A stretch of 47,422 nucleotides of DNA from Fidelibacterota bacterium (lineage in GTDB: Bacteria; Fidelibacterota; Marinisomatia; Marinisomatales; UBA1611), in NCBI GenBank assembly GCA_018649625.1, contig JABIHN010000055.1, positions 1-47,422 of the forward strand, in the 5' to 3' direction. The notes under the pieces are model-generated. The model saw only the letters and a list, made by a program, of their open reading frames with translations, ran no database searches and was not told the origin of the DNA. This document shows positions 6,896-14,951 of the stretch, in pieces. A program made the position numbers and the translations under genes. Within the stretch, counting starts at the first letter, position 1. Every line of letters begins with the position of its first letter.

Positions 6896-8836
6896 TTATT
6901 TGGAATTACTTTTTAAGAATGCCGCTAAAAGATTTAACTCATTTTGAGAAAATTGTGGAAAGCCAGGCATTATAATTCCAGTTCTGTTTGTGGGATCTGC
7001 TAAGGGTCTTCCTCTTTTAATATGATCAGCAAGCTCATTAACAGAGTGACCATTTACATATTCATTTTCTGTTAGTTTTACGCCAAGATATTCTAGACCC
7101 TCTAATTGCTCACCATGACAAACGGCACAATTGGACATAAACAAATCTTTTCCGCCTTGAAGTGCAAATCGTTTTTCAATATCAACCGGCAATTTTGATT
7201 CCATATAAAAGGCTTGTGGCTTTTTAATCTTCTTTGAATCAGGTGAAGAGAAAATCAAACTCGGTTTCATTTTTAATATAGACGTATTTCCAAGAAGTGT
7301 CATGCTTCCTATGCCAACAAATAAGATAAACCCGATTGTCGCCATATTTGTGAATCGGCTGAATTTGATATTTGGTAAGGAAAAAAAGAGTGTAATTAAT
7401 AAAATTGATGCGCATAAAATCACAGACATTTTGAAGATATATAAAAGAACTTCTGGGGACCAAACACTTCCAAGATGAAAAAAATTGGATATTTCAATAG
7501 CGGATGATTCTTGCAGATTTTCCACGGCAGCGCCAGCCCAGTTTTCTTCAAATCGATCTTGGAATGCTGTGACCATACTGGCAATGATAGCAAATCCTAA
7601 AGCGTAACCTGTTTGACGAAAAGTTCCTATAAGTCCGCTGGCCATAGATGCTCGTTCTGGTGGAACGCTGGACATAATAATACTATTATTGGGGGAAAAA
7701 AACAAGCCTGTGCCAACGCCAAACACAGCCATGGCTATATATAAAATCCAAATGGAGCCTTCCAGAGGAACTAACATCATAAGTAAATATCCAATAATGG
7801 CAAGGATGGTTCCTACTGTGCAAAGTCGTTCTGCACCGAATTTATCAGCCAGTTTACCTGCTTGTGGACTAATGATAAAAGTTACAACTGCCCCCACAGC
7901 CATTAAAAAACCAACATCCCATGGCCGGATTTCCAAGCCAACAATTAAGAACATAGGAAGTACAAAAAGTTCGGCAGGAAAACTGGCAAACATGATGGAA
8001 TAAGCCATTCCTGCTCTAGTGAATGATTTATTATTTTTAAATAAATCAATATCAATAATTGGGTCGGGGCTTCGTTGTTCATGTTTAATAAATACGGGAA
8101 ACAAAACAATGCCCATGAGAAAAATAGCCCACACAAAAAAGTCTAAATGGTTATCTTCAACAGGAAGACGATTTAATCCAAATAGTAATCCAAAGAGACT
8201 CAAAGTAAGCAAAATAGCACCCACAATATCGTAATGATTTCGCTCTAATTTTTCTCGTCCAATATTTTTCCCGAATATCGTAAAGCCCAAACCCACAGCT
8301 ATGATACCGATGGGAATCCGCGACAAGAATAAAGCATGCCAATCATACGCATCCAAAAGCCATCCTGCAAATATGGGACCGAGCAAAAACCCGAATGCAT
8401 TCCCTGAAGCCATGATACCCAAAGCTTTCCCCCTTTCTTCCGGTGGATAAACTTCTGTGGCTAATGTAAAAGTTGTTGGCAAAAACATGGCCATTCCAAA
8501 TCCTTGAACCACTCTCATGGCAATGAGCACAGAAACAGATTCTGCAAACCCGCAGCCAGCCATGGCAATGGCATAAACTAATGTGCCAATCCCAAACATG
8601 GTCGCTCTTCCGATTCGATCTGCAACACGGGCCATAAAAAGCATGGGGCCGGTGGCCGCGATAAGATATCCTAATGCTACCCAAACCACCTGACTTGTAC
8701 TTGTATCTAAATCATCAATTAAATCCGAAAATGCGATGGGGACAAAACTGGAGTCCAAACTTGCCATGACACTGGATAATAGTAATCCGGAAATCACCCA
8801 AAATCGGCGAGATTTACTGATTGAAAAATCGTTCAT
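6896..8836 (-). CDS. MFS transporter (DHA2-like) fused to C-terminal cytochrome c
   Basis: This 646-residue protein has about 14 membrane helices over residues 10-525, with the MFS loop motif A-D-R-I-G-R near residue 72 and V-V-Q-G-F-G in helix 4, as in the drug:H+ antiporter DHA2 (EmrB/QacA) group. A linker (about 525-555) leads to a cytochrome c domain with CAVCH at 570-574 and a likely distal Met in I-M-P-G-F-P near 623. The reading frame is continuous, so this is a genuine fusion. The heme domain should face the periplasm if it is matured. The ATG is 3 bases after the stop of the beta-subunit gene of the molybdoenzyme, so it belongs to that operon. Its cargo is unknown; it may couple transport of the enzyme's substrate or product to electron flow. 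Confidence 0.9.
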   Translation of the reverse strand: MNDFSISKSRRFWVISGLLLSSVMASLDSSFVPIAFSDLIDDLDTSTSQVVWVALGYLIAATGPMLFMARVADRIGRATMFGIGTLVYAIAMAGCGFAESVSVLIAMRVVQGFGMAMFLPTTFTLATEVYPPEERGKALGIMASGNAFGFLLGPIFAGWLLDAYDWHALFLSRIPIGIIAVGLGFTIFGKNIGREKLERNHYDIVGAILLTLSLFGLLFGLNRLPVEDNHLDFFVWAIFLMGIVLFPVFIKHEQRSPDPIIDIDLFKNNKSFTRAGMAYSIMFASFPAELFVLPMFLIVGLEIRPWDVGFLMAVGAVVTFIISPQAGKLADKFGAERLCTVGTILAIIGYLLMMLVPLEGSIWILYIAMAVFGVGTGLFFSPNNSIIMSSVPPERASMASGLIGTFRQTGYALGFAIIASMVTAFQDRFEENWAGAAVENLQESSAIEISNFFHLGSVWSPEVLLYIFKMSVILCASILLITLFFSLPNIKFSRFTNMATIGFILFVGIGSMTLLGNTSILKMKPSLIFSSPDSKKIKKPQAFYMESKLPVDIEKRFALQGGKDLFMSNCAVCHGEQLEGLEYLGVKLTENEYVNGHSVNELADHIKRGRPLADPTNRTGIIMPGFPQFSQNELNLLAAFLKSNSK

Positions 8837-8839
8837 TTC

Positions 8840-9829
8840 TTACATCAATTTCACATCAGGAATATTGAACAGCGCCTTCCAATCTTTGGATATGAGTAAA
8901 TCCATGAGTTCTGAATCTTTTCCAGCTTCTTTTTTCTTCATTTCAGCTTCAATGGTTTTTAAAGCGTATTTGGTTCCTTTCCCGAAAAGGGATTCCATGT
9001 ATTCAATAGGAACGCGCGGTTTATCGGAAATATTTCCATTTTCATCAAAGGTTGGGGGCAAAATCGGCGGCACATAAAATACATTCGGCTCACAACCATA
9101 TTCTTCGTGTAAAGGTAGAGCTACTTTCCATTTATAAACCAGTTTGTGGATTGGGCCATTTTCATCATCGAGGTACCCGATAAATCTTAATCTTCCTGGA
9201 CATTGAGTTGCACATGCAGGAGGAATTCCTTCTTCCAACCTTGGGAAACAAAAAATACATTTTTGCGAAGTTTTTGTTGCCATATTGAAATAAATTTTAT
9301 CATAAGGGCATGCTTTGTTGCATTCGCGATGACCTTCACAACGATCTTGATCAATGAGCACAATGCCATCTTCTTCACGTTTATATATAGCACGAACCGG
9401 ACATGCTTCTAAACACGTAGGATTGGTACAGTGATTACAAATTCGCGGAACATAAAAATGATAATTATTGGGATATTCACCAACGCTGGAATCTTCATTC
9501 CAATTGGGACCATATTCCATGGATTCTTTTCGGCCTAACACCTTTTCTTTTCCGTCAAAATATACTTCCTGCGCATTGGTATCGCAGATACTTCCATAAT
9601 CGGCAGGATTAGGAATAGTCCCGGGATTAATAGTTCCGTCTTTGTTCCAGCCTCCACCGTTCTTTTCCCAGTTTTTCGGATATCCTTCACCCGGTTTTGT
9701 TTCTACATTATTCCAGAGCATGTGTTCCTGCCCGGGCTCATCGGTCCACATGGATTTACATGCTGCTGTACACGTTTGACACCCGATACATTTATTTAGG
9801 TCCATGACCATTGCTATTTGTCGTGCCAT
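8840..9829 (-). CDS. Fe-S beta subunit of a type II DMSO-reductase-family enzyme
   Basis: A 329-residue electron-transfer subunit with four cysteine clusters: C14/C17/C20/C24 near the start, then C-x2-C-x4-C-x3-C around 131-141, a C-x5-C-x3-C segment (C-E-G-H-R-E-C-N-K-A-C-P) and a final C-x2-C-x11-C-x3-C set. The long N-terminal insert after the first cluster (W-N-N-V-E-T-K-P-G-E-G-Y-P) is typical of NarH/DdhB/SerB/PcrB-like subunits. In the third set a His occupies the place of the missing Cys, as Trp does in NarH, so one cluster is probably [3Fe-4S]. The TAATG overlap with the chaperone gene and the 3-base gap to the MFS-cytochrome gene show tight coupling. It should be exported with the alpha subunit. 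Confidence 0.88.
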   Translation of the reverse strand: MARQIAMVMDLNKCIGCQTCTAACKSMWTDEPGQEHMLWNNVETKPGEGYPKNWEKNGGGWNKDGTINPGTIPNPADYGSICDTNAQEVYFDGKEKVLGRKESMEYGPNWNEDSSVGEYPNNYHFYVPRICNHCTNPTCLEACPVRAIYKREEDGIVLIDQDRCEGHRECNKACPYDKIYFNMATKTSQKCIFCFPRLEEGIPPACATQCPGRLRFIGYLDDENGPIHKLVYKWKVALPLHEEYGCEPNVFYVPPILPPTFDENGNISDKPRVPIEYMESLFGKGTKYALKTIEAEMKKKEAGKDSELMDLLISKDWKALFNIPDVKLM

Positions 9830-10476
9830 TATATTGCTTCCTTTACTTCATCTAAATTGGTATTTAGCCATTTTAGATCTAATTGTAAAAAATCATTCAA
9901 GGTGGTAAATATTGATAACCAGTATGGATGTGTGGTTTGTTTTTTTAATCGATAAATAATAGATGAAACCCAAAGATTGATATGTCGTTCAATAAAATCT
10001 TTTTGTGCTAATTGAAAGGAGAGTGCATCACCGCTAGTCATTCCACCCTGACATAGGAAATGCAAAAATTCTAATTCAATTGCTAAATGATCTGATTCCC
10101 ACTGGAAATTTTCATTTATTTCATATCCAAAATATTCATAATAACGTGTTACTTCTTCCCGTTTGAATGTAAGGGATGGGTGAGCGCTCTCTCGAATTGG
10201 AATCGGTGGCCCATCGTTTCCCACTTCAAATAATCCACTGTAAGAACGGACAAGCTTTTGCCACTCTTTTTTCGAAATAGCTTTGGTCTCTTGAGTCATA
10301 GAATCAAAATCAATTTGGAAAGGCAAATCTTTTTGGATGGCTGAAATCACAGTTTGAATATCTTTAAAAAGAATATGTCCTTCATGGGGAGAGCTCACCA
10401 AATTTGAAAAAAGAGCATATGCTGCGGAGCGAGCAAACAGTTCAGGATTTGATTGTTTAATAGCTGAATTTTTCAA
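9829..10476 (-). CDS. TorD/DmsD-like maturation chaperone for the molybdoenzyme
   Basis: A 215-residue soluble, helical protein with the TorD-family pattern: P-P-I-P in a conserved loop (residues 91-94), then S-D-H-L-A-I-E-L-E-F-L in the middle of the protein. Such chaperones hold the Tat-exported alpha subunit until the molybdopterin cofactor is loaded. The start is TTG at 10476: no in-frame ATG exists before residue 59 and a stop lies just upstream. No good ribosome-binding site is seen, and a 20-bp palindrome precedes it, so expression may be low relative to the subunits. Its place between alpha and beta genes fits type II DMSO-reductase operons. Confidence 0.85.
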   Translation of the reverse strand: MKNSAIKQSNPELFARSAAYALFSNLVSSPHEGHILFKDIQTVISAIQKDLPFQIDFDSMTQETKAISKKEWQKLVRSYSGLFEVGNDGPPIPIRESAHPSLTFKREEVTRYYEYFGYEINENFQWESDHLAIELEFLHFLCQGGMTSGDALSFQLAQKDFIERHINLWVSSIIYRLKKQTTHPYWLSIFTTLNDFLQLDLKWLNTNLDEVKEAI

Positions 10477-10493
10477 TCTTATTTATTGCCAAT

Positions 10494-10513
10494 AATTGGT
10501 TGCAATACCAATT
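10494..10513. repeat. Short palindrome between alpha-subunit and chaperone genes
   Basis: AATTGGT (10494-10500) and ACCAATT (10507-10513) are exact reverse complements with a 6-base centre. It sits inside the operon, between the alpha-subunit stop (10516) and the TTG start of the chaperone. It resembles the operator-like palindromes at 6800 and 14912 in its AATTGGT arms but has different spacing. It may be an mRNA hairpin that tunes chaperone expression, or a weak operator. Confidence 0.4.
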
Positions 10514-10515
10514 GT

Positions 10516-13329
10516 TTAAACATCGTCTGCCTTTTCAAAATCACAGGTGAAATCTTTATAAGTCTGGTTAGGGGCATACGCCAAAATTTTATATCCTAAA
10601 TGGCCATAATCACCAGCCATGGATGTGGGTTTTATGAGTCCGGAGGTAGATATGACTGCAGAAAAGTTTTGCTGATCTTTGAACATCATAGGATCCCAGC
10701 CATGATACATAAATGTCATGCCTGGTTGAATCCCAGCGCTGAAGTGCGCCATGGCAAAAAATTCTCCGCCAGTATTGAATATGCGAAGATTATCGCCATC
10801 CTTTACACCCCGCGCTTTTGCATCATCAGGATTCACATAAATATCAGGTTTTCCCCGTTGGAGTGTCAGCATAAGTGGATCATCTCGCCACATGCTATGA
10901 ATCCCGTGTCGAGCATGTCCCATCATCATTCGTAAAGGATATCCTTCAATACTTAAAGGTTCCTTATGGGTTGGGAGTTGTTCGCCATATTCAATAAACC
11001 AATCATGATCTATGTAAAATTGTTGGCGAGATGTGAGCGTTTCGTAGGGTCGTTTTTCGTTCACACTTTCCATAATTTCAGAATGATAGGGCGATTCTTT
11101 ATCGTAATACGTTTTATCTGATCCTTCCACGCGAACTTTGCCAATGGCAGCCAATTCTTCGAAAGACATTTTTGGAATTCCAGGTGTTGTGTTGATGATA
11201 AATTGAATCACATCTTTCACATCTGTGACTTTTCCATTCATAGTAAATAGGTCAAAAGCACGTTTAAAATCTCTGCGAATATTTTTGCCGTCCACATTAT
11301 CGTGGAAAGCTTTCATGCCTCGTTCCTTGGCGCGCTTGGACAACATTTTTGTAAAGTCATGCACAATGGTAAAATCATCTTTGGATTCACCTAATGGGGG
11401 AACAGCAGCATCCAAAATTTGAACATAGGGTGTTCGGGCTTGAAGCATAATATCCGCACGTTCATAATGATGTGCGACAGGTAAAACATAATCAGCATAA
11501 TGTGACGTGACACCCATATCGGGAACAATTGCTACAATGGATTCTAATGTTTCAAAAGCATCCTTTCGCCATTTATTGCCTGATGCCCGCCAGTTGGCAC
11601 CATTATTTCCTGCGAAAAACCCCATCTTCCAACCTTTTTTCCCATATTGAGGGAACCAATCTTCCTTGATGGATTCCTGATACTTTCCATCCCACTCTTC
11701 TGCTAATTCTTTACCATAAACATTTTTGGTTAGTTCTATCATATTTCCTTGTTCATAGTCCCAATTTGTAGCTGAGACCATGCGCGTTGCTGGACCGATT
11801 CCATTAAAAGCAAATGCCATGAGTCCTCGTACCTTGGGTGAATTAGAAATTTGAAGTCCACTTCCTTCCGGTCCGATATTTCCTGTAAGTGATAAAAGTA
11901 ATACAAATGAACGCTGCAACAAATCGCCATGAATCCATTTACAAGCAGCGTATCCAGAATAAATCATTGCTGGTTGAGCTTTGGCAAAATCTCGTGCTAT
12001 CTGGCGAATCACTTCCGGGCTGACTCCGGTAATTTCTGATGCTTTTTCAGGTGTGAAATTTTCCGCTTCTTCTTTCAGAAATTCAAAAACTGTGGTTACT
12101 TCCACGTCTCCATCTAAAGTAGATACGATCCAGCGTCCTTCAAGAGCCGGATCAATGTCACCCAAATCAATCGTATCGAATTTTCTTCGATCTCGTCCAA
12201 GTGGCGGATCGGTTAATCCGGTCCCTGGGGCAATTACAGCTTGATTGGTTTTCTTATCCCAAAGATAAAAAATATTGTCTTCCACTGCTAAAGTGGATAC
12301 AATGGACGTGTCTTCTTTTCGAAGGAATTTTTTAGTGTCCGTTCGAACCAAAAAGGGAAGGTCCGTTTGTTCTTGGATATATGGTTCATTTATTAAATTT
12401 TCATTAATAATGGTATGAACCATAGCCATGGCCAATGCAGCATCAGTGCCAGGTTTTGGATTTACCCATAGACTTGAATGCATTGCCGTGGGTGTGAATT
12501 CAGGTGAAATGGAAATAACTTTTGTGCCGTTATATTTAGCTTCCCAGAAAAAATGTGCATCAGGAATTCGTGTTACTGCTGGATTTGCCATCCATACTAA
12601 AACACATTTTGATTTATAAATGGCAGACATGGTATCGCCTACATATACTTTTCCTAACGTTGTGTAAACTCCGGTAGGCAAATCTCCCACTCCAGAATAA
12701 AATTCTGGAACTGTGACACCCGTGATGTTTACAAGACGAGCCAAAGCAGCGTAGGATGCAATCTTCACACTCATTTGAGTTCCACTGCCCCAGGAAATGC
12801 TTTCAGGGCCGTCCTTTTCCACAACATCAATGAATTTGTCAGCGATTTCGGTCAGAGCCTGCTCCCAACTTACGCGCTCCCATTTTCCTTCACCCCGTTT
12901 TCCAACTCGTTTCATGGGATATAGAACACGTTGATTCCCATACATATATTTAGCGTGACGAAGCCCTTTTTGGCAACCCCGGGGACCATAATCTGGTGTA
13001 TCATCCGTGCTTTCGTATTCGCCTTGCTGTTCTTCTCGCCATACAATGCCATCTTTCACGAATACATTAAAAGCACAGTTTCCTGCGCAATTAGTGCCAT
13101 GAGTTCCTCGAGCAACACGATCCCAAGTGAATTTATTTCGCATTACATCTTCAAATCTGCGATAAGGACGATCCAGCGTTGTTGCTGCTTTAAGATGTGA
13201 AAATTTGAGCATTAGTCCTAAGCCAGCTAGCCCCGAAGCAGTTAAGAATTTTCGTCGTGAAATGGCCGGAAAATAATCCACTCTCATTTCTTCTTTAATA
13301 CGATTCATTTCGAGATCAATTTTTTTCAT
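10516..13329 (-). CDS. Molybdopterin oxidoreductase alpha subunit, type II DMSO-reductase family, Tat-exported
   Basis: This 937-residue catalytic subunit starts with a twin-arginine signal (S-R-R-K-F-L-T at 24-30, hydrophobic run to about 48). The FS0 cluster set is H77-x3-C81-x3-C85 plus C119, the His-type ligand pattern of the NarG/DdhA/EbdA/SerA branch. Asp216 in G-D-L-P-T-G aligns with NarG Asp222 in C-D-L-P-P, the molybdenum ligand that defines type II enzymes. T-R-I-P-D-A-H-F at 253-260 matches the T-R-T-P-D-A-H-F of NarG. The length is shorter than NarG (about 1,250) and similar to periplasmic members. Substrates in this branch include nitrate, nitrite, selenate, (per)chlorate, dimethylsulfide and ethylbenzene; the actual one cannot be read from sequence. 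The ATG overlaps the MarR stop by 4 bases. Confidence 0.9.
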   Translation of the reverse strand: MKKIDLEMNRIKEEMRVDYFPAISRRKFLTASGLAGLGLMLKFSHLKAATTLDRPYRRFEDVMRNKFTWDRVARGTHGTNCAGNCAFNVFVKDGIVWREEQQGEYESTDDTPDYGPRGCQKGLRHAKYMYGNQRVLYPMKRVGKRGEGKWERVSWEQALTEIADKFIDVVEKDGPESISWGSGTQMSVKIASYAALARLVNITGVTVPEFYSGVGDLPTGVYTTLGKVYVGDTMSAIYKSKCVLVWMANPAVTRIPDAHFFWEAKYNGTKVISISPEFTPTAMHSSLWVNPKPGTDAALAMAMVHTIINENLINEPYIQEQTDLPFLVRTDTKKFLRKEDTSIVSTLAVEDNIFYLWDKKTNQAVIAPGTGLTDPPLGRDRRKFDTIDLGDIDPALEGRWIVSTLDGDVEVTTVFEFLKEEAENFTPEKASEITGVSPEVIRQIARDFAKAQPAMIYSGYAACKWIHGDLLQRSFVLLLSLTGNIGPEGSGLQISNSPKVRGLMAFAFNGIGPATRMVSATNWDYEQGNMIELTKNVYGKELAEEWDGKYQESIKEDWFPQYGKKGWKMGFFAGNNGANWRASGNKWRKDAFETLESIVAIVPDMGVTSHYADYVLPVAHHYERADIMLQARTPYVQILDAAVPPLGESKDDFTIVHDFTKMLSKRAKERGMKAFHDNVDGKNIRRDFKRAFDLFTMNGKVTDVKDVIQFIINTTPGIPKMSFEELAAIGKVRVEGSDKTYYDKESPYHSEIMESVNEKRPYETLTSRQQFYIDHDWFIEYGEQLPTHKEPLSIEGYPLRMMMGHARHGIHSMWRDDPLMLTLQRGKPDIYVNPDDAKARGVKDGDNLRIFNTGGEFFAMAHFSAGIQPGMTFMYHGWDPMMFKDQQNFSAVISTSGLIKPTSMAGDYGHLGYKILAYAPNQTYKDFTCDFEKADDV

Positions 13330-13847
13330 AGGATAATTTTCTGTTCTTCTGCATGAGGAAATCCACTCACAGTTTTGAGTAAATGTTGTAAAGAATTGAC
13401 TAGAACTGTTTGATCATTTTCGGAAATGGTGTCAAATAATCGGTCATTTAAAAATCGTCGTTCATTTTGAATAGACTTTAAAGCTGACATTCCTTTTTCA
13501 GAAACATGTAGTGTCTTTCTCCGCCGATCAGTGGGATGATCTTTTTGAGTAATATATTCATTATTAATAAGGGTGGAGATTATTGGACTAATATTAGCGC
13601 GTGAGACTCCACGGTTAGTTGCAATCTCTGATGCTAATACACCTGGATGGGGAGCTTCAGTGTTTTTTGCAAAAGGTAAGTTGGGGTCTCTTGCGATATT
13701 TAATAATACAATCCATTGCAGAGTGGTAAGTCCTGCCTTTTTAGCAACGAGATCTCCTTTTTTATTGAAGAAATTTCCAATATCCGAAAGCAAAAAAATA
13801 ATTTCGTCATGGATGTTTTTTTCAAAAATATTTTGTGAATTATTCAT
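13326..13847 (-). CDS. MarR-family transcriptional regulator
   Basis: A 173-residue winged-helix protein. The recognition helix region (S-E-I-A-T-N-R-G-V-S-R-A-N-I-S) and the wing with D-R-R-R-K-T-L-H-V-S-E-K-G are typical of MarR regulators, which bind as dimers to palindromes and release on ligand or oxidant binding. It is the first gene of the molybdoenzyme operon and overlaps the alpha subunit by ATGA, so it probably controls its own transcript. The 107-base gap to the divergent transporter gene holds overlapping palindromes at 13876-13900 that are candidate operators. No ribosome-binding site is clear. The inducer is unknown; the enzyme substrate is a reasonable guess. Confidence 0.88.
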   Translation of the reverse strand: MNNSQNIFEKNIHDEIIFLLSDIGNFFNKKGDLVAKKAGLTTLQWIVLLNIARDPNLPFAKNTEAPHPGVLASEIATNRGVSRANISPIISTLINNEYITQKDHPTDRRRKTLHVSEKGMSALKSIQNERRFLNDRLFDTISENDQTVLVNSLQHLLKTVSGFPHAEEQKIIL

Positions 13848-13875
13848 GATTGAACTTTTAAATCTATTTTGTATA

Positions 13876-13900
13876 TTAACTTAATGGTTAAGAAGCTTAA
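13876..13900. promoter_or_regulatory. Candidate MarR operator in the divergent promoter region
   Basis: Two overlapping short palindromes lie between the MarR gene and the BASS transporter gene: TTAAC(13876-13880)-N6-GTTAA(13887-13891) and TTAAG-AAG-CTTAA (13888-13900). Position and symmetry suit a MarR dimer site controlling both directions. The AT-rich background makes chance palindromes likely, so this is a weak call. Confidence 0.35.
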
Positions 13901-13954
13901 TCATATTACAAGCAATCTCATAATGATTTAAAAAAATATTATTTAAAATAAAAA

Positions 13955-14830
13955 ATGACCACTCAATTCATTTCAACCCTTCTATTGCCTGGACTTCTTT
14001 TTCTCATAATGTTGGGAATGGGTATGACACTTTCTTTCAATGATTTTAAAAGGGTGGGCACGGATCCAAAGGGTATCTTTGTGGGATTAGGGAGCCAATT
14101 AATCGTTCTACCTATGATTGCTTTTTTACTGGCAATTGTTATGAATTTGCCCACATATCTTGCAATTGGTCTCATGATTATAGCTGCATCCCCGGGTGGT
14201 GCCACATCAAATTTATATTCTCATTTATCAAAAGGCGATACAGCATTGTCTATTTCTCTTACTGCTTTTTCCAGCATGATAACTATTTTCACCATTCCCT
14301 TTATTGTAAATTATTCATTATCATATTTTGGTATTCCAGGGAAAGAAATGCATTTACCTATAATGAAAACAATCTATAATATTTTTAAACTTACCGCATT
14401 GCCAACATTTATCGGTATGCTTATTCATTTGAAATATCCCGTTTTTAGTAAAAAAATTGAGTTTGTTTTAAAATGGCTTTCAGGTGGATTTATTTTATTA
14501 GCATTGTGGGGAATGTTAACGCTATTGGGAAAGCAGGGCCCTGTATTAAACTATATTCTTTCTGCCGGTCCCAGTGTGATTATTTTAAATGTAATAACGT
14601 TGGGCGCTGGATTTGGAATTGCCACATTATTTAAATTGGATATTAAAAGACGAGCAACAATTTCTATTGAAACGGGAATTCAAAATGGTGTGATGGGTAT
14701 GACCATAGCTGCATCACCTGCTTTGTTAGGTAATGCAGAATTTGCTGTGTCGTCTGGTGTATATGGATTAGTTATGTGCTTCACCGGAATTTTTATTATT
14801 TATTTTGGGAATAAATATTCAATGAATTAG
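13955..14830 (+). CDS. Bile acid:sodium symporter (BASS) family transporter
   Basis: A 291-residue protein with about 9-10 membrane helices. The segment A-A-S-P-G-G-A-T-S-N-L-Y near residues 77-88, followed by G-D-T-A-L-S-I-S-L-T-A, is the conserved BASS signature, and Q-N-G-V-M-G-M-T-I-A-A-S-P near residue 246 matches the second half of the pseudo-symmetric fold. Family members carry organic anions (bile acids, pyruvate, other carboxylates) with Na+. It is divergent from the MarR-molybdoenzyme operon and may share its control. No ribosome-binding site is seen before the ATG. Substrate cannot be assigned. Confidence 0.85.
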   Translation: MTTQFISTLLLPGLLFLIMLGMGMTLSFNDFKRVGTDPKGIFVGLGSQLIVLPMIAFLLAIVMNLPTYLAIGLMIIAASPGGATSNLYSHLSKGDTALSISLTAFSSMITIFTIPFIVNYSLSYFGIPGKEMHLPIMKTIYNIFKLTALPTFIGMLIHLKYPVFSKKIEFVLKWLSGGFILLALWGMLTLLGKQGPVLNYILSAGPSVIILNVITLGAGFGIATLFKLDIKRRATISIETGIQNGVMGMTIAASPALLGNAEFAVSSGVYGLVMCFTGIFIIYFGNKYSMN

Positions 14831-14911
14831 ATTAAGTGAGATTAAAAACTTAAAATACGAGTATGCTATCCTATTAAGTATTTAAAAAAATAGAAGTTTT
14901 AGCAATTATTA

Positions 14912-14934
14912 AATTGGTATGGTTTATACCAATT
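14912..14934. promoter_or_regulatory. Palindromic operator-like site upstream of the methyltransferase gene
   Basis: AATTGGTAT (14912-14920) and ATACCAATT (14926-14934) are perfect reverse complements around GGTTT. The outer arms are the same as those of the site at 6800-6824, and in both cases GCAAA follows the right arm. The centre is 2 bases longer, so binding by the same regulator is uncertain. It ends 17 bases before the start codon, so a bound protein would block transcription or, as RNA, a hairpin would lie next to the ribosome-binding site. Confidence 0.5.
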
Positions 14935-14951
14935 GCAAAAGGAGTTTGAAA

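Noticed and set aside
10600-10935. Plus-strand reading frames opposite the molybdoenzyme and other large genes
   Set aside because: They lie wholly antisense to strongly conserved genes, lack ribosome-binding sites and show no recognisable protein pattern.
8840-13329. Respiratory nitrate reductase NarGHI
   Set aside because: Alpha is about 300 residues shorter than NarG and carries a clear Tat signal; no narI-like gene is present. The type II family is supported but not nitrate as substrate.
14831-14911. Terminator after the BASS transporter gene
   Set aside because: ACTTAA and TTAAGT could pair before an A-rich run, but the stem is short and AT-only with a long loop, so it is not convincing.
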